Assembly: GCF_900117315.1 (NCBI RefSeq) | Contig: NZ_LT630337.1 | Coordinates: 3,535,404 to 3,599,403 of the forward strand | Direction of reading: 5' to 3' | Length of the DNA stretch: 64,000 bases | Source of the DNA: Bacillus massilinigeriensis | Lineage (GTDB): Bacteria > Bacillota > Bacilli > Bacillales > Cytobacillaceae | Part shown: in pieces, positions 7,781 through 16,432 of the stretch | Position numbering within the stretch: the first letter of the stretch is position 1 | Layout: every line of letters begins with the position of its first letter | Program-made: the position numbers and the translations under genes | The notes under the pieces: model-generated | What the model was told of the DNA's origin: nothing | Databases searched by the model: none | Seen by the model: only the letters and a program-made list of their open reading frames with translations

Positions 7781-8047
7781 TCATTTGCCTTTACTTATTC
7801 CAGCTAAAAGAGCAACCGCTGGATCAACATTATTTTCAGCAGCACAAACATTAATATTAACTACAAGAAGTGGTTGTGCTTCATCAAATGCTCTATTATA
7901 CTTTTTGAATATTGGTTTTACTATATTATACAGATATTTCTTTTTTGGTGGTGTTAGCTTCTGGTACTCCTTTAATACGGCTTCCCTTTCCATAACACTG
8001 CCCGAAAGCAAAATAAGTACTTCTATTAACTTTAACTTTTTATCCAT
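7781..8047 (-). CDS. Small partner protein of the SIR2-like gene (88 aa)
   Basis: This protein begins ten bases after the stop of the SIR2-like gene, with its own ribosome binding site (AAAGGTG, six bases before the ATG), so the two genes are almost certainly co-transcribed. It starts MDKKLKLIEVLILLSGSV and has a basic, lysine-rich middle (LTPPKKKYLYNIVKPIFKKY). The C terminus is more hydrophobic (NVDPAVALLAGISKGK). It is predicted soluble and mostly helical, with no signal peptide. I recognise no family. Its size and place suggest a regulator, inhibitor or sensor for the upstream enzyme, which is an inference from context only. Confidence 0.65.
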   Translation of the reverse strand: MDKKLKLIEVLILLSGSVMEREAVLKEYQKLTPPKKKYLYNIVKPIFKKYNRAFDEAQPLLVVNINVCAAENNVDPAVALLAGISKGK

Positions 8048-8057
8048 CAGTTCACCT

Positions 8058-9173
8058 TTATTTATAACTCTCCCAAAGAGAATTTACATTTTTAAAAACA
8101 GGATTGTGTTTGCTTAGTAACTGTTTAACTATCTCTTTTTCTGCGATATCATAATAATAGTAAGTTATTGATGTAAGTTTTACATTATCATTTAGTGCTT
8201 GAAAAATATGTGTATCATTATTAGGTGATAGCCCAACAATATCCATGTCGCCTGCAACTTCAATAAACTCCTGAATAGGATATGTTTCCGTGAAATTCAA
8301 TTCATTGTCTTGTAACTTCAGCTTTACACTTTCAGCCATTTTTCTTAATAATTCATTAGCGTCCTTTTCCCAATTATCAACATTTCCTTTTACTATCGGG
8401 TTAGTTGAATACGCCGTAGCCATCTTTTCCATTGCTACATTAGCATTTTTTGATTGTTTAATTTCAAATATTTTCGAATAACCACTATATGTAGTTAAAA
8501 CATTTGAATACAAATAAAAATGAGTATCATCAACATTATAATGTTCGATTGGGCTATCCGACAATTTATTACGCATTGAATCTGGATTATATACATCTTT
8601 TTTAATGTTAAAAGAACCGTGTAAATATCTAACTTTCTTTCCAGAGAAAACCTCAACATTTCCATCATAGTTTGTCGTATACATTTCATCATATTGAGCG
8701 AAAAATGCTTTTAGAGTCTCAGGAAATCTTTTATAAATATTATTGACCTTACCCTTATTATAAATTGAGTAAATAAAAAAGGACTTTAATGCTTCTCTAA
8801 TGTAGTACCGTTCTGGGTTTTGAATTTTGTATTTATAGCACATAAGATCATAAATTAAATAATAATCCTCGAAGCCGATACTTGTAATATTAATACTTTC
8901 ATAAGTTTTATATCTTCTTTTGAAGTCTTCCAAACTGGCTTTCTCATAAGTAGTAAAAGCATATCTATCATAGTTGCCAGAAAGTATATCTCTTACTTGC
9001 ATAAACAGATGACCAAATAAAGAAATGAGTAATTCTGCATCATCAATAATAATATTCACAGGATAATCTGGTTCTTTTGTACTTTTTATAGCCCTAAGAA
9101 TAATGGATTTATTTGTATTATCAGAACCTCCATATTGAATATTAATGCCATTCCCAAAAAGTAAAGTTTTAAT
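8058..9173 (-). CDS. SIR2/AbiH-like protein, likely anti-phage NADase-type effector (371 aa)
   Basis: The frame extends upstream of the first GTG (9059) by 38 codons. These encode the glycine motif KTLLFGNGINIQYGG, so the real start must lie near 9173, where only an ATT is available. Further SIR2-like signatures follow: TTNYD (about residues 166-170), then LHG (about 185), which would hold the catalytic His in active SIR2 NADases. A C-terminal DIVGLSPNNDTHIF resembles the GxS..D strand of AbiH and other SIR2-like proteins. Such proteins act in phage defence by degrading NAD or by abortive infection. Neighbours are an 88-aa partner gene and, head to head, a CBASS-like pair. The NADase activity is inferred from motifs. 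Confidence 0.75.
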   Translation of the reverse strand: MKTLLFGNGINIQYGGSDNTNKSIILRAIKSTKEPDYPVNIIIDDAELLISLFGHLFMQVRDILSGNYDRYAFTTYEKASLEDFKRRYKTYESINITSIGFEDYYLIYDLMCYKYKIQNPERYYIREALKSFFIYSIYNKGKVNNIYKRFPETLKAFFAQYDEMYTTNYDGNVEVFSGKKVRYLHGSFNIKKDVYNPDSMRNKLSDSPIEHYNVDDTHFYLYSNVLTTYSGYSKIFEIKQSKNANVAMEKMATAYSTNPIVKGNVDNWEKDANELLRKMAESVKLKLQDNELNFTETYPIQEFIEVAGDMDIVGLSPNNDTHIFQALNDNVKLTSITYYYYDIAEKEIVKQLLSKHNPVFKNVNSLWESYK

Positions 9174-9261
9174 AACTAATCAGACCTTTCATCAATAAGC
9201 TACCAGTATCAAAAACCTTTTGCACACGAGCAATTACTAAACTGAATAGAACAATCTTATA
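9169..9261 (-). pseudogene. Possible C-terminal remnant of a gene upstream of the SIR2-like gene
   Basis: A 30-codon open segment on the minus strand ends in a TAA that overlaps the proposed ATT start of the SIR2-like gene by one base (ATTAA), like the overlaps that couple translation in operons. It reads IARVQKVFDTGSLLMKGLIS just before the stop, which looks like protein sequence rather than noise. It has no start codon and is closed by a stop upstream. It may be the tail of a lost third gene of the system, but this rests on a short stretch. Confidence 0.3.
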
Positions 9262-9515
9262 TTAATCACAAAACCGGTCCAACACTTTAAAGCAAGAAAC
9301 TATATTACAACAAAGCTGTTTTATTTGTTGCAACCGTCAATTATCTTACCATAAATATCGATTCTCAAGAAATGTTACTCGGCCATTAGGTCCCTTGCTA
9401 TGCTTTTCTTTTTTCTTTATCACAAGTTGTATTAACTATTTTATTATATAATTATAGTATATTTCAGCTATTAATTTTAGGTAGTAATATTTTATAAAAT
9501 CTAAGGGGGATTTTT
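9262..9515. other. Intergenic region between the two defence-like operons
   Basis: This region separates the minus-strand SIR2-like operon from the plus-strand CD-NTase operon, so it should hold a promoter for the latter. It is very AT-rich towards 9440-9500 (for example TTATTATATAATTATAGTATA). No promoter can be named with confidence. A strong ribosome binding site (AAGGGGGA) lies at about 9502-9509. Confidence 0.4.
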
Positions 9516-10391
9516 ATGTCAGTAACTGACAATTTTCGAACTTTTTGCTCAAATCTAAGAATGAGCAGTGATACCATAAATAAAATACAATCTAGGTATC
9601 ATCAGATTACAAAAAGAATTAATTTAGATTACTGGAACAGTTCATCAGAAGTAAATCATAGTCTTTATGTAGGATCATATGGTAGAGGTACAGAAATATT
9701 TACTAGTGATATTGATATAATTGTGCAGTTACCATATGCTACATATGTAAAGTTTAATAATTATTCAAGTAATGGTCAATCAGCTTTATTACAAGAAGTA
9801 AAAGAAGTATTGAAAAAGACTTACAGCTCTTCATATTTAAAGGGCGACGGTCAGGTTATAGGAATAAACTTTTCAGATGGGATAAATTTTGAAATTGTAC
9901 CGGGCTTTTTAAATAGTGATAATAAAAGCTACACTTATCCAGATTCAAATAATGGAGGAAGTTGGAAAACTACTGATCCTAGAAGTGAAATAGAAGCAAT
10001 GGATAAGCTAAATAAAGATACAAACAAAAATTTGAAAAGATTGTGTAGAATGATACGGGCGTGGAAGAATACATGGAACGTTCCAATGAGTGGGATTCTC
10101 ATAGACACTTTAGCTTATAAGTTCATTAAGGACTGGGAATATAGTGATAAATCATACACTTACTATGATTGGATGAGTAGAGACTTTTTTAAATATTTGA
10201 AGGACATAAACCCTTCTCAGCAATATTGGTTTGCTCCGGGAAGTAACCGATATGTTTGGAAGACTGGGAACTTTCAATATAAAGCATTACAAGCGTACAA
10301 TAAATCATTAGAAGCAATTGAAAATGAATCAAATGAATCAAAGGCAAAGCAAAAATGGAGAGAAATTTATGGAACGAAATTCCCAAGATAG
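9516..10391 (+). CDS. CD-NTase (cGAS/DncV-like nucleotidyltransferase) of a CBASS-like module
   Basis: CD-NTases make cyclic oligonucleotide signals when phage infection is sensed. This 291-residue protein shows the nucleotidyltransferase core. GSYGRGTE (residues 53-60) binds the nucleotide triphosphate, and SDIDIIV supplies Asp65 and Asp67 for metal binding. A third acidic residue is Glu126 in NFEIVPGF. A helical OAS-like C-terminal domain follows (RMIRAWKNTW around residues 178-187, then a Tyr/Trp-rich segment). Length is normal. The next gene overlaps it by 23 bases and encodes a SLATT membrane protein, the expected effector. No Cap2, Cap3 or HORMA gene is present, so it would be a type I system. 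Which cyclic nucleotide it makes cannot be read from the sequence. Confidence 0.88.
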   Translation: MSVTDNFRTFCSNLRMSSDTINKIQSRYHQITKRINLDYWNSSSEVNHSLYVGSYGRGTEIFTSDIDIIVQLPYATYVKFNNYSSNGQSALLQEVKEVLKKTYSSSYLKGDGQVIGINFSDGINFEIVPGFLNSDNKSYTYPDSNNGGSWKTTDPRSEIEAMDKLNKDTNKNLKRLCRMIRAWKNTWNVPMSGILIDTLAYKFIKDWEYSDKSYTYYDWMSRDFFKYLKDINPSQQYWFAPGSNRYVWKTGNFQYKALQAYNKSLEAIENESNESKAKQKWREIYGTKFPR

Positions 10392-10938
10392 TCAAGGATA
10401 TAAATTGGAGTCACAAATAAGAGAGGCATATGGACGAGTAGTATATACACAAACAGCCCATGATAAACTTGTTCATAGATTGTTAAAAAGAAACGAAAGA
10501 ATTAAAATCACTCAAATTGTCCTATCTGCTTTAACTACAGGAACTTTTTTAGCAACTATAATATCAGATGAGAAACTGTCCGGAATTATCGGAGCATTTT
10601 TATCATTACTATTACTCATTCTTAGTACCTATGCATTAAACGTCAATTTAGTAGAAATTGCAGAAGAGCATAAAAAGGCTTCAAACCTTTTGTGGAAGAT
10701 TAGGGAAGAATACGTTTCCCTTCTTACAGATTTCGAAATATTAGATACACAACAAATCGTCGAAAAACGTGACGAACTTCAAAATAGGACAGCAGATGTC
10801 TACAAAAGTTCTCCTAGAACTGATTCCAAAAGTTATAAAGAAACTCAAAAAGCTTTAAAAACACAAGAAGAACAAACTTTTTCAGAACAGGAAATTGATA
10901 TAATGTTACCTAATTCAATTAGAAGATCTAACCGGTAA
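10369..10938 (+). CDS. SLATT-domain two-TM effector of the CBASS-like module (189 aa)
   Basis: The start is taken as the ATG at 10369, six bases after GGAGAG and inside the CD-NTase gene; the frame is open to 10318. An N-terminal amphipathic helix (IREAYGRVVYTQTAHDKLVH) is followed by two membrane segments, ITQIVLSALTTGTFLATII and IIGAFLSLLLLILSTYAL, with a short loop between. A long charged helix (EIAEEHKKASNLLWKIREEY) comes next. This layout is that of SLATT proteins, predicted to form membrane pores when a cyclic nucleotide signal arrives, killing or arresting the infected cell. The overlap with the CD-NTase supports coupled synthesis. The C-terminal 50 residues are hydrophilic and probably flexible. 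Confidence 0.85.
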   Translation: MERNSQDSQGYKLESQIREAYGRVVYTQTAHDKLVHRLLKRNERIKITQIVLSALTTGTFLATIISDEKLSGIIGAFLSLLLLILSTYALNVNLVEIAEEHKKASNLLWKIREEYVSLLTDFEILDTQQIVEKRDELQNRTADVYKSSPRTDSKSYKETQKALKTQEEQTFSEQEIDIMLPNSIRRSNR

Positions 10939-10987
10939 TATAAATATTAATAATAAAATAAGGTATCCTCAACAATTCATAAAAAAT

Positions 10988-11051
10988 GAACCATAAAATT
11001 TCCTAAAATAAAAGGAACCATAAAGTTTCCAAACGGAAATTTTATGGTTCC
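10988..11051 (-). terminator. Three-segment hairpin between the CBASS-like genes and ssrA
   Basis: Segment A (10988-11003, GAACCATAAAATTTCC) and segment B (11014-11030) are near copies. Segment C (11035-11051) is their reverse complement, matching A perfectly over 16 bases and B with one mismatch over 17. C can therefore pair with either. On the minus strand the B/C hairpin is followed by TTTTATTTT, so it is a plausible second terminator for ssrA. Read from the plus strand it could end the CBASS-like transcript, with alternative folding. Confidence 0.6.
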
Positions 11052-11072
11052 TGTCACAAAAAAATAAAAAAA

Positions 11073-11094
11073 CCACCAAATATGTATTTGGTGG
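11073..11094 (-). terminator. Terminator of ssrA, overlapping the tmRNA 3' end
   Basis: CCACCAAAT and ATTTGGTGG pair around ATGT. On the minus strand they are followed by a long T-rich tract (complement of 11059-11072). The first bases of the stem are the CCACCA of the mature tmRNA end, so the precursor hairpin must be processed to release the 3' end. Confidence 0.85.
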
Positions 11095-11449
11095 AGACGG
11101 TGGGAGTCGAACCCACGTCCAGAAATATCGGCACTTAAGCTTCTACGAGTGTAGTCGACATATTTGGCGTTTCGCTGATCCTTATGCCTATCGACAGGCG
11201 TCCAGCCAGCTAGTCTGGTTGTTCTCTTCCTTCATCCTCAGACGGTGGAATCCGGCGTAGTCCACTAAGAGTGAGTCCGCTACCCTACCACATGGACAAT
11301 GGAGGGGCGAACAGCCTAAGCGCTATTAAGCAGCGAAAGCTAAGTTATTGTTTGTTTTGCCAGTTATAGGCGTTGACGTTTTAACGAGGCCGATCCCCTC
11401 GACTCGCAACCTAAGCTCGAACTACCCCTGTCGAATCCGTAGCGTCCCC
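11089..11449 (-). ncRNA. ssrA: tmRNA (ssrA), tag GKTNNNLAFAA
   Basis: tmRNA enters stalled ribosomes as an alanyl-tRNA mimic and then as an mRNA, adding a degradation tag. The 5' end reads GGGGACG and pairs with CGTCTCC at the 3' end, followed by ACCA. The 5' D-like part GGATTCGACAGGGGTAG and the 3' T-arm with GGTTCGACTCCCACC are typical. The tag frame runs from a GGC at 11361 to a TAA at 11326 and encodes GKTNNNLAFAA, with the usual small hydrophobic end recognised by Clp proteases. The CCA end is encoded. The gene lies beside smpB, as is common in Firmicutes, and forms the edge of the accessory region. The length of 361 nt is normal. Confidence 0.97.
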
Positions 11450-11612
11450 ATGTTAGAAATGTCCGTAAGTGGTATTTCACACAAACATCCATATGAGAAT
11501 TACGCAATTGGATGCTCGAAATAGATGAGCTATAGTTTGTTGTCACTTCCTTCGTGACATTTATTATTATAGCATACAGTTTATCAATTTCAATTGTAAG
11601 TTATTGTAAGAC

Positions 11613-12077
11613 TTATTTTTGCCTTTCACGAAATGCACGTTCAATATCACGCTTTGCTTCCTTCTTCTTCAAGTCTTCACGCTTATCGTATTTCTTTTTC
11701 CCTTTAGCAAGACCTAATAAAATTTTGGCATATCCATTTTTTAAATATAACTTTAATGGCACAAGTGAATAACCAACCTCTTTCGTTTCACCGATTAGCT
11801 TATTTATTTCTCGATGATGTAGGAGCAGCTTTCTTGAACGTAGTGGATCATGATTATAGCGGTTTCCTTGCTCGTAAGGACTAATATGCATGCTATGAAG
11901 ATAAACCTCGCCATTCTGAATTTTTGCATAGGAATCCTTCAAATTTACTTTTCCTGCTCGAACGGATTTAATTTCTGTCCCTTGAAGAACAATTCCCGCT
12001 TCATAAGTATCCTCGATAAAAAAATCATGATAAGCCTTTTTGTTTTGTGCAATTACTTTTCCTGCACCTTTTGGCAT
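11613..12077 (-). CDS. smpB: SsrA-binding protein SmpB
   Basis: SmpB binds the tRNA-like domain of tmRNA and brings it to stalled ribosomes. The start is the ATG at 12077 behind GGGGGAA, giving 154 residues starting [19 protein letters not shown]; an upstream ATG at 12092 has no ribosome binding site. The conserved core ([21 protein letters not shown], then [16 protein letters not shown]) is complete. The lysine-rich tail ([21 protein letters not shown]) that enters the mRNA channel is also present. It is encoded on the same strand upstream of its RNA partner ssrA. Confidence 0.98.
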   Translation of the reverse strand: MPKGAGKVIAQNKKAYHDFFIEDTYEAGIVLQGTEIKSVRAGKVNLKDSYAKIQNGEVYLHSMHISPYEQGNRYNHDPLRSRKLLLHHREINKLIGETKEVGYSLVPLKLYLKNGYAKILLGLAKGKKKYDKREDLKKKEAKRDIERAFRERQK

Positions 12078-12285
12078 AAAGAATTCCCCCATTCTGCTGC
12101 CCTTAGTTTAACAAAAATTGACTACTTCTACAATTCGTACGGTAAATCCTTAATCCATTATTAACAACATAAAGAAATTTTATTTCCTTTTAATCCTTAA
12201 AGAATGGTTTTAATACCCTTAGGAAATAGTAAAAAATGTCCTATATATTTCACATGAATTCATTGAACAAAGTGGAGGTATTCAG

Positions 12286-12903
12286 ATGGCTTTAAGAAAA
12301 AAAGATAAGTTTTCCATTTATTTAAGTGATATATCTTCAAATTTAAAAGAAGGCACCGACTTTTTTGCTGATTTCAAACTTCAAAACGTAAGCGACCTTA
12401 AAGTCTTTTCTGAGAAAATGAAAGAGTATGAATCCAAGGGCGATCATATGGTTCATGAAGTCATTCGCGAATTAAATAACGCCTTTATTACTCCAATTGA
12501 ACGGGAGGATATATTAGCTCTCACAATGAGCATGGATGATGTTTTAGACGGATTGGAATCTACTGCCGCTCTTTTCGAAATGTACTCCATTATAGACGCA
12601 GACGAATATATGCTTAAATTTGTTGATTCCATAAAAAAATGTGCAGATGAAATTCAAACATCGGTTGATTTATTATCAACGAAGAAATTACAAATGATTA
12701 CAGAGCATGCAATCAAAATAAAAGATATTGAATCAAAATGTGATGTGATTCTTCGTGAATCCATCAAGAATTTATTTGTAGTAGAAAAAGATCCAATCCG
12801 TATCCTTCAATATAAGGAGATTTATGAAGAACTTGAACAGATATCAGATTACTGTCAATCAGTCGCTAACACCTTGGACTCCATAATAATGAAAAATGCT
12901 TAA
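12286..12903 (+). CDS. DUF47 family protein, PiT transporter partner (YkaA-like)
   Basis: This 205-residue, all-helical cytosolic protein belongs to the PhoU-like DUF47 family usually encoded next to PiT phosphate transporters. It is thought to regulate them, possibly through metal-phosphate binding. Typical segments are MKEYESKGDHMVHEVIREL (about residues 45-63), FITPIEREDILAL and MDDVLDGLE, plus EIYEELEQISDYCQSVANTL near the C terminus. GTGGAGG precedes the ATG. The pit gene begins 66 bases downstream, so the two form an operon like ykaA-pit of B. subtilis. Confidence 0.92.
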   Translation: MALRKKDKFSIYLSDISSNLKEGTDFFADFKLQNVSDLKVFSEKMKEYESKGDHMVHEVIRELNNAFITPIEREDILALTMSMDDVLDGLESTAALFEMYSIIDADEYMLKFVDSIKKCADEIQTSVDLLSTKKLQMITEHAIKIKDIESKCDVILRESIKNLFVVEKDPIRILQYKEIYEELEQISDYCQSVANTLDSIIMKNA

Positions 12904-12969
12904 GAGAGAATTGGAGTTATTGAATGATTTGGGTATCAAAATAATTACTACAAATTATTGGAGGCAATA

Positions 12970-13956
12970 ATGACAGTTATTATAATTATCATCATTTTAG
13001 CTTTAATTTTTGAATTTATTAATGGCTTTCATGATACGGCGAATGCGATAGCCATGTCTGTTTCTACAAGAGCCCTCTCTCCGCGATTTGCGGTCATTTA
13101 TGCTGGGATACTTAATTTTATTGGTGCTTTAACTTCTCAGGCTGTGGCAAAATCTATTGGTGGGAAAATTGCTGACCCATTCCAAATAGATAATGGCATG
13201 GTAATAGTCGTTGCAGCTCTCATTGCAGCGATTTTTTGGAATTTATTCACCTGGTATTACGGAATCCCTTCTTCATCATCCCATACATTGATTGGATCCA
13301 TAGCTGGTGCTGTTGTATTTAGTGAGGGAATGACTTCGATTAATTGGGAGGGGTTTACAGATATTATTAAAGCCTTGATTATTTCTCCTTTCCTAGCCTT
13401 TATTGTAGGGTTTATTATTATGAAAATATTATCCATTCTATTTCAAAATGCAAACCCTCAACGGGCCACGAATGGCTTCCGAAAATTTCAGGTACTTGCT
13501 GCAGGATTAGCTGCCTTTTCTCACGGAGGAAATGACGGACAGAAAACGATGGGGATTATTGTTTTTGCTTTAGTAGCAGGTGGGTTCCAATCTACTTTAG
13601 ATGTCCCCTTTTGGGTACAGGTAATGTGTGCAGGAACAATTGGTTTAGGAACAATGATTGGTGGAATGCGAATTATTAAAACGGTGGCGAAGAAAATATT
13701 TAAAGTCCAACCAATCAATGGATTTGCAGCGGATTTATCCTCGTTTGCAGTCATGCAAGGTGCAACCCTTATTGGAGTCCCGGTCTCTACCACACACGTA
13801 TCCTCTTCTTCTATTCTTGGAGTTGGTTCAGCCAAGCGATTTCGTGGGGTTAACTGGGGAGTTGCATTAAAAATTGTATCTACTTGGGTCATTACACTGC
13901 CCATATCAGCTTTAATCGCTGGACTTGTCGTTATGTTGTTAAATTTGTTTTTGTAA
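12970..13956 (+). CDS. pit: PiT family low-affinity phosphate permease
   Basis: Inorganic phosphate transporters of this family move metal-phosphate with protons across the membrane. The ATG at 12970 follows GGAGG at five bases and is preferred over the TTG at 12958. The 328-residue product has about ten hydrophobic helices and the two PiT signatures of the inverted repeat, GFHDTANAIA (near residue 22) and FSHGGNDGQKTMG (near 180). The second half carries the SSS/TTHVSSSS motifs. It is the second gene of the DUF47-pit operon and is followed by a strong shared terminator. Confidence 0.96.
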   Translation: MTVIIIIIILALIFEFINGFHDTANAIAMSVSTRALSPRFAVIYAGILNFIGALTSQAVAKSIGGKIADPFQIDNGMVIVVAALIAAIFWNLFTWYYGIPSSSSHTLIGSIAGAVVFSEGMTSINWEGFTDIIKALIISPFLAFIVGFIIMKILSILFQNANPQRATNGFRKFQVLAAGLAAFSHGGNDGQKTMGIIVFALVAGGFQSTLDVPFWVQVMCAGTIGLGTMIGGMRIIKTVAKKIFKVQPINGFAADLSSFAVMQGATLIGVPVSTTHVSSSSILGVGSAKRFRGVNWGVALKIVSTWVITLPISALIAGLVVMLLNLFL

Positions 13957-13998
13957 CCCTTTGAATAATAGGTACGACCTCCAATAGAAACAAAAAAC

Positions 13999-14033
13999 GA
14001 GAGTCAACCGACCTTCATGGTTAGTTGACTCTC
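13999..14033. terminator. Convergent terminator between pit and rnr
   Basis: GAGAGTCAAC and GTTGACTCTC form a 10-bp perfect stem with further internal pairing. A-rich sequence on the left supplies the T-run for the minus strand. It separates the converging pit and rnr transcripts and could serve both. Confidence 0.85.
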
Positions 14034-14052
14034 TCTTAGTTCTACTTAAAAT

Positions 14053-16398
14053 TTATCGTCTCTTTTTCTTCTTTCTTTTTGCTGCAGGAGCATTGTCATA
14101 TGACTTCTTGCTTTTTCCCTTTTTCCTTGATTGATTGGAATCTCTTGAATCTTCTTTTCCATTACGATTTGAGGATGAGCTTCCTTTACGAGGTTTCTTT
14201 TCTGTACTTCCTGTTTTAAAGACCTTTGGAGCCTCGTTTCGCTCTCGGCGGCGGGTTCCTTTCATTCCAACAATCTCAAAATCAATGGAACGCTCGTCTT
14301 TATTCACGTTAACAACACGAACCGTTATTTCATCCCCAATCCGATAAACATGGCCAGTTCGTTCACCAATCATTGCAAAATGTCTCTCATCATAGCGGTA
14401 GTAGTCATCCGTCATATAACTAACGTGAACTAAGCCCTCAATCGTATTTGGTAGCTCGACAAACATACCAAAGTTTGTGACAGAGCTAATGATTCCATCG
14501 TACTCTTCACCAATTTTATCAACCATATACTCTGCCTTCTTGAGCTCATCCGTTTCTCTTTCTGCTTCAACTGACCGCCGTTCCATTTTAGAGGAATGCT
14601 CCGCTATATCCGGTAGCCTTGCTCCCCATTTTCCCCTTGTTCCCTGATCCAATTTACCCTCAATTAAATACGTACGGATTAGGCGATGAACAATTAAATC
14701 CGGATAACGGCGGATAGGAGAGGTGAAATGAGTATAAAATTCAGTAGACAAACCAAAATGTCCTAGGCTTTCTGGATCATATTTTGCCTGCTGCATAGAC
14801 CTAAGCATCACAGTAGATACGACCATCTCTTCAGGCTTTCCTTGTACCTCTTCTATGATTTCCTGCAAAGCCCTTGGATGAACATGGTTTGCAGTTCCTT
14901 TTACGATATATCCAAAATTCGTAATAAACTCGAAAAATCTTCTAAGCTTATCCTCTTTTGGATCCTCGTGAATCCGATAGATAAAAGGCACATCCAACCA
15001 ATGAAAATGCTCCGCAATCGTTTCATTCGCTGCAAGCATAAATTCTTCAATAAGTCTTTCCGCGATTGAGCGTTCACGAAGAACAACATCCGTTGGCTTT
15101 CCATTCTCATCAACCAAAACCTTTGATTCTTTAAAATCAAAATCAATGGCTCCGCGATTCATCCTCTTCGTCCGTAGAATCTCGGCAAGCTCCCTCATTA
15201 ATTCAAACATAGGAATCAGTGGCTCATAGCGCTTTAATAAATCCTCGTCTTTATCTAGTAAGATTTTATTCACATCGGAATAGGTCATTCTTTCCGTTGT
15301 TTTAATTACACTTTGGAAAATTTCATGGTTTACGACCTCACCAGCTTCATTGATTTCCATCTCACAAGATAAGGTTAATCGATTCACCTGTGGATTCAAG
15401 GAACAAATCCCGTTTGATAATCTATGTGGAATCATAGGAATGACACGGTCTACCAAATATACACTTGTTCCACGATCAGCGGCTTCTCGATCAATCGGCG
15501 ACTCTTCCTTCACATAATAGCTAACATCAGCTATGTGTACACCCAGCTTATAGTTTCCATTCTCTAATTTGGTGACAGTTACCGCGTCATCCAAATCCTT
15601 GGCATCTGCACCGTCTATTGTCACAATCATTTCATTTCTTAAATCTCTGCGATTCTCGAGTTCCTTTTCATCAATTGTGTCTGGCGTGTTAACTGCTTGT
15701 TGAATGACTTCTTCAGGAAACTCCATTGGAAGACCATGCTTATGAATGACTGATAAGATATCCACACCAGGGTCATTTTTATGACCTAGAATTTGAATGA
15801 TTTCCCCTTCAGCACTTTTTCGCCCTTCCGGAAAAGTCGTCAATTTTACTACAACCTTATGCCCTTCCACGGCACCATGAGAGGCTGACTTTGGGATAAA
15901 AATATCGCTCGTAAACTTTTTATCATCTGGAATGACAAAACCAAAGTTTTTGCTTTCAACATATGTACCAACAATTTGTTGAATTCCTCTTTCTAAGATT
16001 CGAATAATCGTTCCTTCTCTTCTTTGACCTGAGCTAACAGAGGTTACTCGAGCTAGAACGATATCCCCGTGCATGGCATTATTGGTTTCATTTGGTGGAA
16101 TAAAAATATCATCCATCCCTGGTTCATCTGGAACAACAAAGGCAAATCCTTTTGCATGTCCTATTAGTTTTCCTCTTACTAAATTCATTTTTTCAGGAAG
16201 ACCGTAACGGTTACTTCTTGTGCGTACGACAAGACCCTTTTCTTCCATAACGACTAAAGCCTTTACAAAATCCTTAAAGTCAGTAGAATCCTGAATCCCA
16301 AAGGCTTCTTCAAGCTCCTGTACTGTTAGCGGTTTATAGGCTTCGTCTTTCATATAAATTAATAGTTTATCTATGTGCTGTTGAATATTCTCGTCCAT
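14053..16398 (-). CDS. rnr: Ribonuclease R
   Basis: RNase R is a processive 3'-5' exoribonuclease that degrades structured RNA and works with tmRNA in removing defective messages. The 781-residue protein has an N-terminal winged helix (about 1-70) and two cold-shock domains (about 75-220). The RNB catalytic domain contains [14 protein letters not shown] near residue 265, which supplies the metal-binding aspartates. An S1 domain (about 635-715, [20 protein letters not shown]) and a long lysine/arginine/serine-rich tail complete it. The order rnr-est-secG on one strand, next to smpB-ssrA, is the standard Bacillus arrangement. GGGAGGG precedes the ATG. Confidence 0.98.
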   Translation of the reverse strand: MDENIQQHIDKLLIYMKDEAYKPLTVQELEEAFGIQDSTDFKDFVKALVVMEEKGLVVRTRSNRYGLPEKMNLVRGKLIGHAKGFAFVVPDEPGMDDIFIPPNETNNAMHGDIVLARVTSVSSGQRREGTIIRILERGIQQIVGTYVESKNFGFVIPDDKKFTSDIFIPKSASHGAVEGHKVVVKLTTFPEGRKSAEGEIIQILGHKNDPGVDILSVIHKHGLPMEFPEEVIQQAVNTPDTIDEKELENRRDLRNEMIVTIDGADAKDLDDAVTVTKLENGNYKLGVHIADVSYYVKEESPIDREAADRGTSVYLVDRVIPMIPHRLSNGICSLNPQVNRLTLSCEMEINEAGEVVNHEIFQSVIKTTERMTYSDVNKILLDKDEDLLKRYEPLIPMFELMRELAEILRTKRMNRGAIDFDFKESKVLVDENGKPTDVVLRERSIAERLIEEFMLAANETIAEHFHWLDVPFIYRIHEDPKEDKLRRFFEFITNFGYIVKGTANHVHPRALQEIIEEVQGKPEEMVVSTVMLRSMQQAKYDPESLGHFGLSTEFYTHFTSPIRRYPDLIVHRLIRTYLIEGKLDQGTRGKWGARLPDIAEHSSKMERRSVEAERETDELKKAEYMVDKIGEEYDGIISSVTNFGMFVELPNTIEGLVHVSYMTDDYYRYDERHFAMIGERTGHVYRIGDEITVRVVNVNKDERSIDFEIVGMKGTRRRERNEAPKVFKTGSTEKKPRKGSSSSNRNGKEDSRDSNQSRKKGKSKKSYDNAPAAKRKKKKRR

Positions 16399-16432
16399 TT
16401 AAATCCCTCCCTATAGGGCATCACTTTTATGA

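Noticed and set aside
1-11089. Integrated element with att sites at ssrA
   Set aside because: No second copy of the ssrA 3' end was seen in the window and no integrase gene is present, so an integrated island is only a possibility.
12078-12285. PhoP box upstream of the DUF47-pit operon
   Set aside because: A few TTAACA-like hexamers occur, but not in the required 11-bp spacing.
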